Assembly (NCBI GenBank): GCA_050184415.1
Contig: JBFXAJ010000001.1
Coordinates: forward strand, 1 to 64,000
Source of the DNA: JADLGL01 sp050184415
GTDB lineage: Bacteria; Pseudomonadota; Alphaproteobacteria; Rhizobiales; Kaistiaceae
Direction of reading: 5' to 3'
Length of the DNA stretch: 64,000 nt
The notes beneath the pieces were generated by a model that saw nothing but the letters and a program-made list of their open reading frames with translations, had not been told where the DNA came from and made no database searches. A program made the position numbers and the translations under genes. The number at the start of each line of letters is the position of its first letter. Positions within the stretch are counted from its first letter, which is position 1. Shown here in pieces: positions 46,426 through 55,963 of this stretch.

Positions 46426-47535
46426 GTGAAGGGAATCCTACTCACAGGTGCCGCGGTCCTCATCGTCGGGATCGGCGCCAGCGCCGTGCTGGCGCAAGCG
46501 CCCGCACCCGCGCCGGCCCCGGCTCCCGCGCAGCAGCCGCCCCCGCCGCCTCGTCCGTACTATGTCGGCAATCCCGTCGGCCAGCCGATCGCCCCGCCGC
46601 GGCCGGACGCCGAGAACCCGCCGGCCTTCGTGCCGATGGACGACCATGTCCGCATGTATGGCGCGCTCTACTCGGTGGAGAGCTGCTCCTACGATCCGGT
46701 CATGGACCTCATCGTCGCCCCGAACCGCGGCGTCGGCCAGGCGGTGCAGACCAACAACGCCTGGATCGCCCTCATCAACCATGACGGCACCGTGCACACG
46801 CCGCGCTGGATCGGCATCCAGAACCCCGGCGAGCAGCGCGACACCCAGATGACGACGCCGCTGATCCTCAACGAGCCCCTCGGCTCGGACATCATGAACG
46901 GCATCCTCTATCTCGCCGATCGCGACGGCGGCACGCCCGACCCGGCCAATCCGGGCCAGAACCTGCCGCAGACCGCGGTGATCGCCATGTTCGACATGGC
47001 CACCGGCGAGCCGGTCGATCGTTGGGCCTTCGACGCCCCCGCCTTCAACGACATCGAGGTCGCCGAGGACGGCACGATCTACGCCACCGTGTCGGGCGCC
47101 ATGGGCCGGATCTACAAGATCACGCCCGACGGCGAGCTCTCCGAGTTCGTGCCGACCCCGGCCGAGCAGGGCCAGCCGCCGAACGGACCGAACGGCATCG
47201 CCATCAACCCGGACGGCACGATCGTCACCGTCGGCGGCGGCGACACGGTCTTCACCTGGAGCACCACGGGCGAGCTCCTCCTGACCGAGAACGCCTCGAT
47301 GGCGGGCAATGACGGCCTCGTCATCATGCCCGACGGGACCAAATTCATCAGCTCCGTCCAGAATGGCGGCGTGTCGATGATCCGGCCCGGCGAGGCGTCG
47401 GTGCTGATCGCCCAGGGCATCCCGAGCGCGGCGTCCATGTGCTACGACGCGGGCGCCCACCAGCTCGTGATCCCGATGAACGCCAACAACGGCCTCGCCT
47501 TCCTGCCCCTCGAGGGCATCTACGAGGCGCCGTAG
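46426..47535 (+). CDS. Secreted SMP-30/gluconolactonase-like beta-propeller protein
   Basis: 369 residues. A signal peptide (MKGILLTGAAVLIVGIGASA) is followed by an Ala/Pro-rich linker (PAPAPAPAPAQQPPPPPRPYY). The propeller shows VMDLIVAPNRGVGQAV, GSDIMNGILYLADRDGG, NDIEVAEDGTIYATVSGAMGRIYKITPDGELSEF, GPNGIAINPDGTIVTVGGG and DGLVIMPDGTKFISSVQNGG. The Asn/Asp of SMP-30 enzymes appear in the GPNGIAI and NDG..V blocks. It probably hydrolyses or binds a sugar lactone in the periplasm, with substrate unknown. AAGGAGG lies upstream. Confidence 0.75.
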   Translation: MKGILLTGAAVLIVGIGASAVLAQAPAPAPAPAPAQQPPPPPRPYYVGNPVGQPIAPPRPDAENPPAFVPMDDHVRMYGALYSVESCSYDPVMDLIVAPNRGVGQAVQTNNAWIALINHDGTVHTPRWIGIQNPGEQRDTQMTTPLILNEPLGSDIMNGILYLADRDGGTPDPANPGQNLPQTAVIAMFDMATGEPVDRWAFDAPAFNDIEVAEDGTIYATVSGAMGRIYKITPDGELSEFVPTPAEQGQPPNGPNGIAINPDGTIVTVGGGDTVFTWSTTGELLLTENASMAGNDGLVIMPDGTKFISSVQNGGVSMIRPGEASVLIAQGIPSAASMCYDAGAHQLVIPMNANNGLAFLPLEGIYEAP

Positions 47536-47558
47536 GCGCGACTTTCGCAACGACCGTC

Positions 47559-47578
47559 GGCGCCCTCGCAAGGGCGCC
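47559..47578 (+). terminator. Hairpin after the SMP-30-like gene
   Basis: GGCGCCCT and AGGGCGCC pair perfectly around a CGCA loop, 24 bases after the stop and 11 before the stop of the convergent gene. It lacks a T tract, so it is at best a weak bidirectional terminator. Confidence 0.45.
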
Positions 47579-47588
47579 GGCGGAACTG

Positions 47589-48812
47589 CTACCCCAGCGA
47601 CCGGAACACGGCCGCGTTCGGGAAACAGGTGACCGGCAGTCCCGCGCTCCGCTGATAGGCGCCGATCGCGACCCGGGTGCGGAAGCCGACCAGCCCGTCG
47701 GCGCCGCCGACGTCATATCCGAGAGCCTCGAGCTGGCGTTGCATGCGCTGGATCTCGCCGTGATCAAGGGCCTCGATCGCCGCCCAGCCGGTTGCGAACG
47801 ACCCCTCCGCGCCGGCGATCCGGTCGGCGAGATGGAGGACGTAGAGCGCGTAGAGGTCGGAGAAATTGTACTCCTTCACGACATAGAAATTCTGGCTCAC
47901 GAGGAAGGCAGGACCGAGCGTTCCGGCAGGCGCGAGCAGGAAGCGCGTCGCCCGATCGGGACCGAGCGCGCCTGGGACGGCGAAGCCCAGGCTCCGCCAT
48001 TCCGCATTCGTCGCGCCGCGCGTCGGCCCTTCCATCGCGCAGAACTCCGGCGCGGGGAGGCTGGTCTCCACGCCCCACGGCTCCGAGGCCTGCCAGCCGC
48101 TTTGCGCCAGCACATTGGCGATCGTCGCGAGGATGTCGGGCACCGACCCCCAGACATCGCGATCGCCGTCGCGGTCGAAATCGACCGCGAAGCGAAGGTA
48201 GCTCGACGGCAGGAGCTGCGGCTGGCCGAGAGCACCCGCCCATGAACTGCGGATCGCGCTGCGATCGATGTCGCCGCGTTCGATCATCACGAGCGCCGCG
48301 ATCAGCTCCGGCCGAAAATGGTCGGGGCGGCGGCCGGTGAAGGCGTGCGTGGCGAGGGCGCGGATGCCGTCCTCGGGCAGGTCGACCGCGCCGTAGGCCG
48401 TCTCGCGGCTCCACACCGCGAGGACGACCGGGCCCGGCACGCCGAACTGGCGTTCGACGGCCGCGAGCGTGTCCCGCCACTCGCCAAGGAGGCCGCGGCC
48501 GGCCCGCACGGCGGTCGCGAGATAGTCCTCCCGGAAATAGGCGGCGGGGCTTCGGAACTCGGCCTGGTCGATCGCCGGGCCATCTGGGGCCGCTCCCGGA
48601 AGGAGCAGCTCCGGCAGGCCGAGGTCGAGGGTCACGCCGGCGAAGGCTGCGTCGAAGGTCCGGCGCGAGATGCCGTTCCGCTCCGCATCCGGCCACAGCG
48701 TCGCTTGCAGCCAGGCCTGGAACGCGGCCTCGAGCGCCACCGGATCGACGCGCTGCGCGGGCGCCGCGACTGATGCGGCAAGGAGGATGAGGAGGGCGAG
48801 GAGCGTGCGCAT
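47589..48812 (-). CDS. Membrane-bound lytic murein transglycosylase, MltB type, with peptidoglycan-binding domain
   Basis: 407 residues with a signal peptide (MRTLLALLILLAASVAAPAQ). The SLT_2 domain contains the catalytic Glu in AVWSRETAYG, followed by GVETSLPAPEF. The C-terminal 60 residues (MQRQLEALGYDVGGADGLVGFRTRVAIGAYQRSAGLP) are a PG_binding_1 module. The enzyme cleaves the N-acetylmuramyl-N-acetylglucosamine bond of murein, forming 1,6-anhydro ends. The Cys of a lipobox is not present, so it may be soluble in the periplasm. It is monocistronic. Confidence 0.92.
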   Translation of the reverse strand: MRTLLALLILLAASVAAPAQRVDPVALEAAFQAWLQATLWPDAERNGISRRTFDAAFAGVTLDLGLPELLLPGAAPDGPAIDQAEFRSPAAYFREDYLATAVRAGRGLLGEWRDTLAAVERQFGVPGPVVLAVWSRETAYGAVDLPEDGIRALATHAFTGRRPDHFRPELIAALVMIERGDIDRSAIRSSWAGALGQPQLLPSSYLRFAVDFDRDGDRDVWGSVPDILATIANVLAQSGWQASEPWGVETSLPAPEFCAMEGPTRGATNAEWRSLGFAVPGALGPDRATRFLLAPAGTLGPAFLVSQNFYVVKEYNFSDLYALYVLHLADRIAGAEGSFATGWAAIEALDHGEIQRMQRQLEALGYDVGGADGLVGFRTRVAIGAYQRSAGLPVTCFPNAAVFRSLG

Positions 48813-48959
48813 CGGCCGGGACCTCGGAGCGACTCACACCGCATTGCCCGGCAGGATATCCGATCCGAAGCGCTTCGAGGCGGCCGGCTGCGGGCCCTCC
48901 GGCGCCGTGATAGTCTCCTCCGCCCGAACCGCCCGGTTCACAACGTTTCCGGCGCCCGC

Positions 48960-51900
48960 ATGGACATCACGCGTTGGCTCGACGGCCTTGCGCTCGGAAA
49001 ATATGCCGACGCCTTCCGGCAGCATGGCGTCGATGGCGAAGTGCTGCCCAGGCTGACCGCGGATGACCTCCGCGAGATCGGCGTCGTCGCGATCGGCGAC
49101 CGCCGGAAGCTGCTCGACGCGATCGCCGGGCTGGCGCCGTCTCCCGCAACAATCGCACCGCTGCCCGAGGGCGAGAAACGCCAGGTCAGCATCCTGTTCG
49201 CCGATCTCGTCGGCTCCACCGCGCTCGCGAACGAGCTCGGCTCGGAAGGAATGCACGGGCTGCTCCAGAGCTATTTCGATGCGCTGGACTCGATCGTCGA
49301 TTCCTATGGCGGCCATGTCGACAAGCACATCGGCGATGCGGTCATGGGCGTCTTCGGCGCGCCGGTCGCGCATGGCAACGACATCGAGCGGGCGACGCGC
49401 GCGGCGCTCGCGATCCGCGAGGCGATGACGACGCTGACCGCGAAGGTCGGGCGGCTGCTCCGGGTCCATGTCGCGGTCGCCGCCGGCGACGTGGTGGCGA
49501 GCAGCACCGGGAGCGCGAAGCACAGCGAGTACACCGTCATCGGCGACGCCGTGAACCTCGCCGCGCGACTCCTTGAACGGGCGCCGGCGGACGAAGTCTT
49601 CATCTCGGATGCGGTCCGCCGAGGCCTCGGCGCGCGCGCCGCGGTCGACGACGTCGGCATCCTGCCCATCAAGGGCCTGCCGAAGCCCGAGCAGGTCTGG
49701 CGCCTCCTCGCGCTGTCCGAGGCGATCGAACGGCCGCCGATCACCGGACGGCGGGTCGAACTCGGGATGGTCGAGGCGGCGATGACCGCCTGCCGCGACC
49801 TCGGCCGCGGTCAGGTCGTCTACATCCGCGGCGAGGCCGGGATCGGCAAGACGCGCGTGGTCGAGGCGATCGAGGCGAGCGCGGGGCACGCCGGCTTTGC
49901 CGTCCATCACGTCCAGGTCCGCGACTTCGGCACCAGCGCCGACCGGGACCCGATCAGCGCCCTGACCCGGAGCCTGCTGATGCTCGGCGCCGCCGACGGA
50001 CCCGACGCGGTGACGGCAGCCGCCGGGCGGACCGTCGAGACCGGGCTCGCGGACCGCGAGGACGCGGTCTTTCTCCAGGACCTCCTCGGCATCGTGCCGA
50101 CCGGCGAGCAGGCAGAGGTCTTCGGCGCGATGGAGCCAGTGACCCGCGAGACCCGGAAACGCGAGACGCTAGGCGAGCTGGTACGCCGGCTCAGCATGCA
50201 GACGCCGGCGCTCATCGCCGTGGAGGACCTTCACCTCGCCGATGCCGTCTCGCTGTCGCGGATCGGCGACCTCGCCGGAATCGTTACGGCATGCCCCGCG
50301 CTCCTCGTGGCGACATCGCGCATCGAAGGCGACCCTCTCGATGGAAGCTTCCGCAGCGAGCTGCGGCAGGCCACGCTGACCATCGTCGAGCTCGGTCCGC
50401 TGTCGCTCACGGAGGCCACGTCGCTCGCGAGGGCGGAGGGTATCGAGGCGGAAGGGGAGGCGGCGGCGCTGGTGGCGCGGGCCGGCGGCAACCCGCTGTT
50501 CCTGGAGCAACTGGTCCGCGGCGTTCGCGAGACCGGCTTGACCGAGCTGCCGCCGACGGCGAAGAGCGTCATCCTCGCCCGGCTCGACATGCTCGATCCG
50601 ACCGACAAGAAAGCGATCCAGGCCGCGTCGGTCCTCGGCCAGCGCTTCACCATCGACGCGCTCCGGCACCTCATCGGGGCACCGGACTATGATTGCGGGC
50701 GCCTCCTCCGGCACCATCTCGTCCAGCCGGACGGCGGCGAGCTGGTGTTCGCGCACGCCCTCGTCCGCGAGGGGATCAACGGCTCGCTCCTCGGCAAGCG
50801 GAAGCAGGAGCTCCACCGCCAGGCGGCGGAGTGGTTCGCGGACCGCGATCCGCTGACCTTCGCCGACCACTTGGCCGGCGCCGGGGACCCGCGCGCCGCT
50901 GCCGCCTACCTCGCGGCGGCGCGCGGCGAGGCGGCTGCCTATCGTGACCAGCGCGCGCTGCAGCTCGCCGAACGCGGCGCGGCGCTGGCGCAGAGTCGGG
51001 CCGATATCTACGGGCTGACGATCCTCCGCGGCGAGCTCCTTTACGCGCTGTGGCGGATTCCGGAAGCGAAGGCGGCTCATGAACTCGCGGTGTCGGCGGC
51101 CGACGGCAAGGCGGACCGGGCCCGTGCGGTCCTCGGCATCGCCGAGTGCCTCCGCATCGAGGACCATCTCGACCGCGCCCTCACGGTGCTGGCAGAGGCC
51201 GAGGGGCTGGCTCTCGAGGAGCGCCGCGACGACCTCCTGTCGCGGATCAGCTACCTCCGCGGCAACCTCTATTTCGCCCTCGGCGAGATCGAGCTCTGCC
51301 TGAAATCGCATGAGGCGGCGCTCGACCATGCGCGGAAGGCGCAGTCGCCCGAACTCGAGGCCCAGGCGGCGGGCGGGCTCGGGGATGCCGAGTACGCCCG
51401 CGGCCGGTTCCTCACCGCCAACCGCTACTTCCGGCAGAGCGTCGAGCTGGCGCGCGCCCATGGCCTCCGGCGCGTCGAGGCCGCGAATTACGCGATGGTC
51501 GCGTACACCGACTTCATCGACAAGAGCATGCGGATCGTGCTCGACGAGGCTCGCGCCGCCCTGGAGCTGACGGCGCGCGTCGGCCACCAGCGCGCCTTGC
51601 TGATTGCCCGCGGCGGGCTCTTCCTCGGGCTGTTCGAGACCGGCGACCTGATGGCGGCGAAGGCGGCGGCCGAGCAGCTTCTGGAGGACGGGCGGAAGCT
51701 CGGGACCATCCGGTTCGAAGGGCAGGGCCTGACGCTGCTCGGCCAGGTCTATCTGGCGACGAATGAGCTCACGAAGGCTCGCGAGATCTTCCAGCGAGCA
51801 CTCGACGCGACACGGCAGATCGGCTTCCGCGCCTTCGGACCCCCGATCCTCGCCGGCCTTGCAGCGACGACCTCCGATGCAAGCGAGAGGCAGCGGCTGA

Positions 51901-52286
51901 TGGACGACGGCGAGGCCGCCCTCGACACGTCGCTGAGCCATAATGTCGGCTTCTTCTATCGCAGCGCGATCGACGAGGCCCTGTCGCGCGGTGACTGGGC
52001 CGACGTCGACCGCTTCGCCGCCTCCTATGAGCGGCGCGAACGGCCCGAGCCGTTTCCCTGGATGGACTTCATCATCGCCCGCGGTCGCGTGCTGGCGCGC
52101 TACGGCCGCGGCGAGCGGAGCCCGGGGCTGCTGCGGGACCTGCGGTTCGTTGCGGAAACCGCCGACCAGCTATGCGCACGGCTCGCGGGCGGGGCCGTCC
52201 ACGCGGCGATCGCCGACCTCGAACAGGCAATCGCGCCGGCCGGACAGGCCGAACGGATACTGGTTCGGAATCCAATCGAGCGTTAG
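48960..52286 (+). CDS. SAM domain - class III adenylate cyclase - NB-ARC-like ATPase - TPR protein
   Basis: 1108 residues. An N-terminal SAM domain (1-57) is followed by a class III cyclase domain (70-235). Metal Asp82 lies in ILFADLVGST and the second in HIGDAVMGVF (Asp126). Substrate-specifying Lys122 with Asp196 in TVIGDAVNL indicates ATP, and transition-state Asn199/Arg203 are present, so it should make cAMP. A large AAA/ATPase region follows with Walker A GEAGIGKT near residue 295 and Walker B LIAVEDLH. Residues 640-1090 are helical TPR-like repeats. Such proteins are soluble cAMP sensors. It stands alone. Confidence 0.88.
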   Translation: MDITRWLDGLALGKYADAFRQHGVDGEVLPRLTADDLREIGVVAIGDRRKLLDAIAGLAPSPATIAPLPEGEKRQVSILFADLVGSTALANELGSEGMHGLLQSYFDALDSIVDSYGGHVDKHIGDAVMGVFGAPVAHGNDIERATRAALAIREAMTTLTAKVGRLLRVHVAVAAGDVVASSTGSAKHSEYTVIGDAVNLAARLLERAPADEVFISDAVRRGLGARAAVDDVGILPIKGLPKPEQVWRLLALSEAIERPPITGRRVELGMVEAAMTACRDLGRGQVVYIRGEAGIGKTRVVEAIEASAGHAGFAVHHVQVRDFGTSADRDPISALTRSLLMLGAADGPDAVTAAAGRTVETGLADREDAVFLQDLLGIVPTGEQAEVFGAMEPVTRETRKRETLGELVRRLSMQTPALIAVEDLHLADAVSLSRIGDLAGIVTACPALLVATSRIEGDPLDGSFRSELRQATLTIVELGPLSLTEATSLARAEGIEAEGEAAALVARAGGNPLFLEQLVRGVRETGLTELPPTAKSVILARLDMLDPTDKKAIQAASVLGQRFTIDALRHLIGAPDYDCGRLLRHHLVQPDGGELVFAHALVREGINGSLLGKRKQELHRQAAEWFADRDPLTFADHLAGAGDPRAAAAYLAAARGEAAAYRDQRALQLAERGAALAQSRADIYGLTILRGELLYALWRIPEAKAAHELAVSAADGKADRARAVLGIAECLRIEDHLDRALTVLAEAEGLALEERRDDLLSRISYLRGNLYFALGEIELCLKSHEAALDHARKAQSPELEAQAAGGLGDAEYARGRFLTANRYFRQSVELARAHGLRRVEAANYAMVAYTDFIDKSMRIVLDEARAALELTARVGHQRALLIARGGLFLGLFETGDLMAAKAAAEQLLEDGRKLGTIRFEGQGLTLLGQVYLATNELTKAREIFQRALDATRQIGFRAFGPPILAGLAATTSDASERQRLMDDGEAALDTSLSHNVGFFYRSAIDEALSRGDWADVDRFAASYERRERPEPFPWMDFIIARGRVLARYGRGERSPGLLRDLRFVAETADQLCARLAGGAVHAAIADLEQAIAPAGQAERILVRNPIER

Positions 52287-52455
52287 ACGCGTTCTCTACA
52301 GCCGAAGTCGTTTTTGCCAGCGCCGCTCTCCAATCCGCCAAGCTAAGACCCCCGTGAAGCTGGCGGTAAGACTCACCTTCACCTTCCCGGGGCGGGGACT
52401 GTTGCGCGAAGTAGCGCGGCGCCGGATGAGTTGCGGCCAGACCTATCAACGACCA

Positions 52456-52573
52456 CCTCCCCGGGCTTGACCCGGGGCCCATTGGCGGTTCCACCGATGC
52501 GGAATCACCTGGATTCTCAACACTTCGGATTGGTGGAGGGGCCAATAGGCCCCGGGTCAAGCCCGGGGAGGAG
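52456..52573. repeat. Bi-palindromic intergenic element, copy B
   Basis: Left unit CCTCCCCGGGCTTGACCCGG and right unit CCCCGGGTCAAGCCCGGGGA face each other around GGATTCTCAACACTTCGG. The whole element is an inverted image of copy C (63131-63244), which contains the reverse complement of the same spacer. It lies in the 465-base gap between the cyclase gene and the convergent dehydrogenase gene; the rest of the gap has no gene. Confidence 0.8.
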
Positions 52574-52751
52574 TGAACTGATGGGCGGTGCTCAGACGAC
52601 CGACCGAACCACGCAACAGCCTCCCGCCGGGGAGAGGTGGGAGAGTTCCGCGGCGTCCATTGCCCAACGGTCTCGCGAAAGTTGGGCAAGTGGCCAAAAG
52701 GGGCGGCGCACCACCGCCGGGGTGCCTCCATCGCGACGAGCCAAGCATTGC

Positions 52752-53993
52752 TCACGGCCGCGCAACCGCCGGCACGTAGTCGGTGAGATCCTCCTGCTCG
52801 GCGTAGACCGTGCGCCCTTCCTCGGCCGATTTGTACAGCGCCATCAGGATCTCGATCACTGCCACGCCGTCGGCGAACGTCTCGATCGGCGGCCGGCCGG
52901 TGCGGAAGCATTCCACCATGTGGCGGTTCTCGTCGGTGTAGCCGTAGAGGCCGGCCTCGTCGTCCGGCACGGGCATCAGTCCCATCTCGGCGTTCTGCTT
53001 CTCCAGCATGTCCTCGCCCTGGGCGCCGCTGACCTGCCGCGACATGAACACCTTGAGGCCGGTCGAGAGGGTCGAGAACTCCATCGCGTATTCGGGGCCG
53101 AGCAGCTCGAGCTGGATGCGGAGGCCGGGGCCGACATAGGCCCAGGAGGTCGTGCCCTCGACGACGACCTCGCGCCCGGACTCGTCCTCGAAGGTCAGCA
53201 TCGCGCGGGCAAAGTCCTCAGACGGACGGCGGCCATAGTCGATACCGGCGCCCATCCGCGCCTTGAGCTCCTCGATGTAGCGGGTCTGCGACCATTTCAG
53301 GGAGGCGACCGCGCCGGTCGCGCTCTTGAATCTCAGCGAGTCCCGCGGTGCGCCGGGCGCGGTCAGGAGGAAGCGGCCGACCTCGACCGAATGGCACATC
53401 ATGTCGAGGAGGACGCCGCCGCCCTGCTCGGTGCCCTGCCAGAACCACGGTTCGTGCGGGCCGGAATGCTCCTCGGCGGCGCGGGCGAGATAGGGCCGGC
53501 CGGTGACGGGAACGGCGCGCCGCCAGATGATGTCCTTGCCGCGGAGGACCGCGGTCGAGAACATCTGGTTCTCGAGATAGCCATGGTTGAGCCCAGCGCC
53601 CTCGACCAGCGCCAGCATCTCCTTCGCCTCCTTGAGGGTGCGCCCCAGCGGCTTCTCGCAGGCGACCGCGAACACCTTGCTCCGGCCTGAGGTCACCGCA
53701 TCGGCGATCGCCCGCATCACGGTCAGCCGCGACGGATTCGGCGACAGGATCCAGATCGCGTCGATGTCCTCGGCGGTCAGGAGCGCATCGAGGGACGCGT
53801 AGGCCGTGCAGCTCCCGAGGCCGAGCTCCGCCACGGCCGCGGCCAGCTTCTCGCGCCGTGCCGGCGTCGGGGAGTAGACGCCCGTGACCTCGACATTGCG
53901 GACACCCACCAGCGAACGGAGGTGGAAGTGGGCGATGAAGCCGGCGCCGACGAAGCCGACGCGAAGAATCTGCCGCGGGGTGAAGCTGCTCAT
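52752..53993 (-). CDS. Gfo/Idh/MocA family sugar dehydrogenase
   Basis: 413 residues. The Rossmann motif RVGFVGAGFIAHFHLRSL opens the protein and the EKPLGRTLKEAKEML block (catalytic Lys) follows near residue 128. The family C-terminal domain has WFWQGTEQGGGVLLDMMCHSVEVGRFLL with a conserved His. It oxidises a sugar or inositol-like compound with NAD(P). The start overlaps the lacI stop by four bases (53990-53993), so it is co-translated with the repressor and the sugar ABC genes. Confidence 0.9.
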   Translation of the reverse strand: MSSFTPRQILRVGFVGAGFIAHFHLRSLVGVRNVEVTGVYSPTPARREKLAAAVAELGLGSCTAYASLDALLTAEDIDAIWILSPNPSRLTVMRAIADAVTSGRSKVFAVACEKPLGRTLKEAKEMLALVEGAGLNHGYLENQMFSTAVLRGKDIIWRRAVPVTGRPYLARAAEEHSGPHEPWFWQGTEQGGGVLLDMMCHSVEVGRFLLTAPGAPRDSLRFKSATGAVASLKWSQTRYIEELKARMGAGIDYGRRPSEDFARAMLTFEDESGREVVVEGTTSWAYVGPGLRIQLELLGPEYAMEFSTLSTGLKVFMSRQVSGAQGEDMLEKQNAEMGLMPVPDDEAGLYGYTDENRHMVECFRTGRPPIETFADGVAVIEILMALYKSAEEGRTVYAEQEDLTDYVPAVARP

Positions 53994-55006
53994 GGGGTCG
54001 TCTGCCTTGCGTGATTGGCGCGCGCCGTGCTCGCGCGCTCGATGAGTTCGACGGCGGCTTCGATCTGCCGCGGCATGCCCTCGCCGGAGAGGAGGGCGAT
54101 CATCATCCGCATCGACTCGCTGCCGATCGCCCGGCGCGGCTGGCGGATGGTGGTGAGCGGCGGGTCGCAGGACTCGGCGTAGACGACGTCGTCGAAGCCG
54201 ACGACGGAGACGTCCTCGGGCACGCGGAGGCCGAGCGCCCGCAATTCGTTGACCGCGCCGAGCGCCATCTCGTCATTGGCGGCGAACAGGGCCGTGAAAT
54301 CCTCGCCGCGCCGCGTCAGCGAGCGGACGGCGTCGCGCCCGGAGCTGTAGTGGAAATTGCCGTGCTCGATGAGAGCCGCCTCGCGGCCGATGCCGGCGGC
54401 GGCTAGTGCCGAGAAGTAGCCCTCCTCGCGCTCGCGCGACATCACCAGCCCCATCGGTCCGGTGATGTGGGCGATGCGGCGATGGCCGAGCCCGATCAGA
54501 TGGTTGGTCGCAAGGCGCCCGGCCTTCCGGTTGTCGATGGCGATGGTGGGCAGATCAAGGTCGGGGAGCTGCTCGAGCGCGACCACCATCGGCGGCAGCT
54601 TGCCCTCGGCGACCGCGGCCGGGAGCCATCCCGTCATCAGGATCAGCCCGTCGGCCTGCCGGTTCCGCACCATCTCGACATAGCGGCCGACGCGGGCGTC
54701 GTCGTCGGCGGCGTCGCCCATCAGCACGCGGTAGCCGTTGGCGAAAGCATGCTCTTCGACACCGCCATAGATGTCGAGATAGAACGGGTTCGAGATGTCG
54801 CGGACGAGGAGGACGACGTTGCCGGTCGCCTGGCGGCGGAAATCGACCGCCTGCCGGTTCGGCACGAAGCCGCTCTTCCGCACCGCCTCGAGCACCTTGG
54901 CCCGGGTCGATTCCGCGACGCGCTCGGGCTGGGTCAGCGCGCGCGACACCGTCGCGGTGGACACCCCCGCAAGCTCGGCGACCTGACGGATGTTGGCCCC
55001 CCGCAT
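53990..55006 (-). CDS. LacI family transcriptional repressor
   Basis: 338 residues. N-terminal helix-turn-helix: NIRQVAELAGVSTATVSRALTQPERVAESTRAKV, then hinge helix VRKSGFVPNRQAVDFRRQATGNVVLLVRD. The effector-binding domain follows with FDDVVYAESCDPPLTTIRQPR. It likely binds the TGTAACCGGTTACA site upstream of the binding-protein gene and is released by the imported sugar or a derivative. It lies three bases after the permease gene in the same operon. Confidence 0.93.
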   Translation of the reverse strand: MRGANIRQVAELAGVSTATVSRALTQPERVAESTRAKVLEAVRKSGFVPNRQAVDFRRQATGNVVLLVRDISNPFYLDIYGGVEEHAFANGYRVLMGDAADDDARVGRYVEMVRNRQADGLILMTGWLPAAVAEGKLPPMVVALEQLPDLDLPTIAIDNRKAGRLATNHLIGLGHRRIAHITGPMGLVMSREREEGYFSALAAAGIGREAALIEHGNFHYSSGRDAVRSLTRRGEDFTALFAANDEMALGAVNELRALGLRVPEDVSVVGFDDVVYAESCDPPLTTIRQPRRAIGSESMRMMIALLSGEGMPRQIEAAVELIERASTARANHARQTTP

Positions 55007-55009
55007 CCG

Positions 55010-55963
55010 CTACACCCGCTGTCGCCCGGCGCGGCCGTAGAGCAGCATCAGGAGCACGAGGACGGCGCCGAAGATGAGCTGGCGGCCCCAATACTCGAGC
55101 TGCAGGGTGGTCAGCACGCTCGTCAGCAGCGTGAGGGCGATCGCGCCGAGCATCGCGCCGAAATAGGTGCCGGTGCCGCCGGCGAGCGACACGCCGCCGA
55201 TCACCACCGCGATGATCGAGGGCAGCACATACTGGTCGCCGACCGAGACGAAACTGTTACCGGTGTAGCCGATGACGATGACGCCGGTGATCCCGGCGAA
55301 GAGGCCCGACAGCCCGTAGAGGAGGACGCGGATGAGGCGCACCGGAAGGCCGACGAGGATCGCGGCGCGTTCGTTCGAGCCCATCGCATAGATCGCGTAA
55401 CCGAGCTCGGTCCGGCGGAGCAGGAACCACATCAGGAGCCCGATCAGCGCCCACACGAACAGGATGCCGGGGAGGCCGAGCAGCAGCGGATCGTTGACGA
55501 AGGCCATCAGTCCGGGCGCGGCGTTGCCTGACGGGATGCCGCGGGTGATGACGGTGAGCGCGCCCTGGACCACGCCCATCATGCCGAGCGTCATCACGAG
55601 CGGCGGGATGCGGAGGAAGGTGATGCCGAGGCCGCTGACGATGCCGATCAGGAACGTCGCGCTGCCGGCGACGAGGAAGGCCGGGAGGATGGCGCCATTC
55701 GACCCGGACATCACGTTGCCGGCAAGGACCGCGCCGAGCGAGATCAGGGCGCCGACCGAGAGGTCGATGCCCTCGCGGCCGCCGATCACCACGAGGCACT
55801 GGCCCGCGGCGACGATGCCGAGGATCGCCGACACCGTGAGCAGCTTCGTGACCTGGTCGCCTTGCGCGAAGCCAGGCGACACCCACTCGCCGATCCCGAG
55901 GATCACCAGCACCGAGAGGAAGGCGAGGACGAGCGGGTGGGTCAGGCGCGCGGCCGGCGTCAT
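55010..55963 (-). CDS. Sugar ABC transporter permease 2
   Basis: 317 residues from the ATG at 55963 (overlapping the first permease by four bases). Eight to ten membrane helices with the carbohydrate-uptake-2 family motif GREGIDLSVGALISLGAVLAG, the coupling region GSNERAAILVGLPVRLIRVLLYGLSGLFAGITGV, and SVGDQYVLPSIIAVVIGGVSLAGGTG. It is a RbsC-like permease. The operon has two non-identical permease genes, suggesting a heterodimeric channel. Confidence 0.92.
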   Translation of the reverse strand: MTPAARLTHPLVLAFLSVLVILGIGEWVSPGFAQGDQVTKLLTVSAILGIVAAGQCLVVIGGREGIDLSVGALISLGAVLAGNVMSGSNGAILPAFLVAGSATFLIGIVSGLGITFLRIPPLVMTLGMMGVVQGALTVITRGIPSGNAAPGLMAFVNDPLLLGLPGILFVWALIGLLMWFLLRRTELGYAIYAMGSNERAAILVGLPVRLIRVLLYGLSGLFAGITGVIVIGYTGNSFVSVGDQYVLPSIIAVVIGGVSLAGGTGTYFGAMLGAIALTLLTSVLTTLQLEYWGRQLIFGAVLVLLMLLYGRAGRQRV

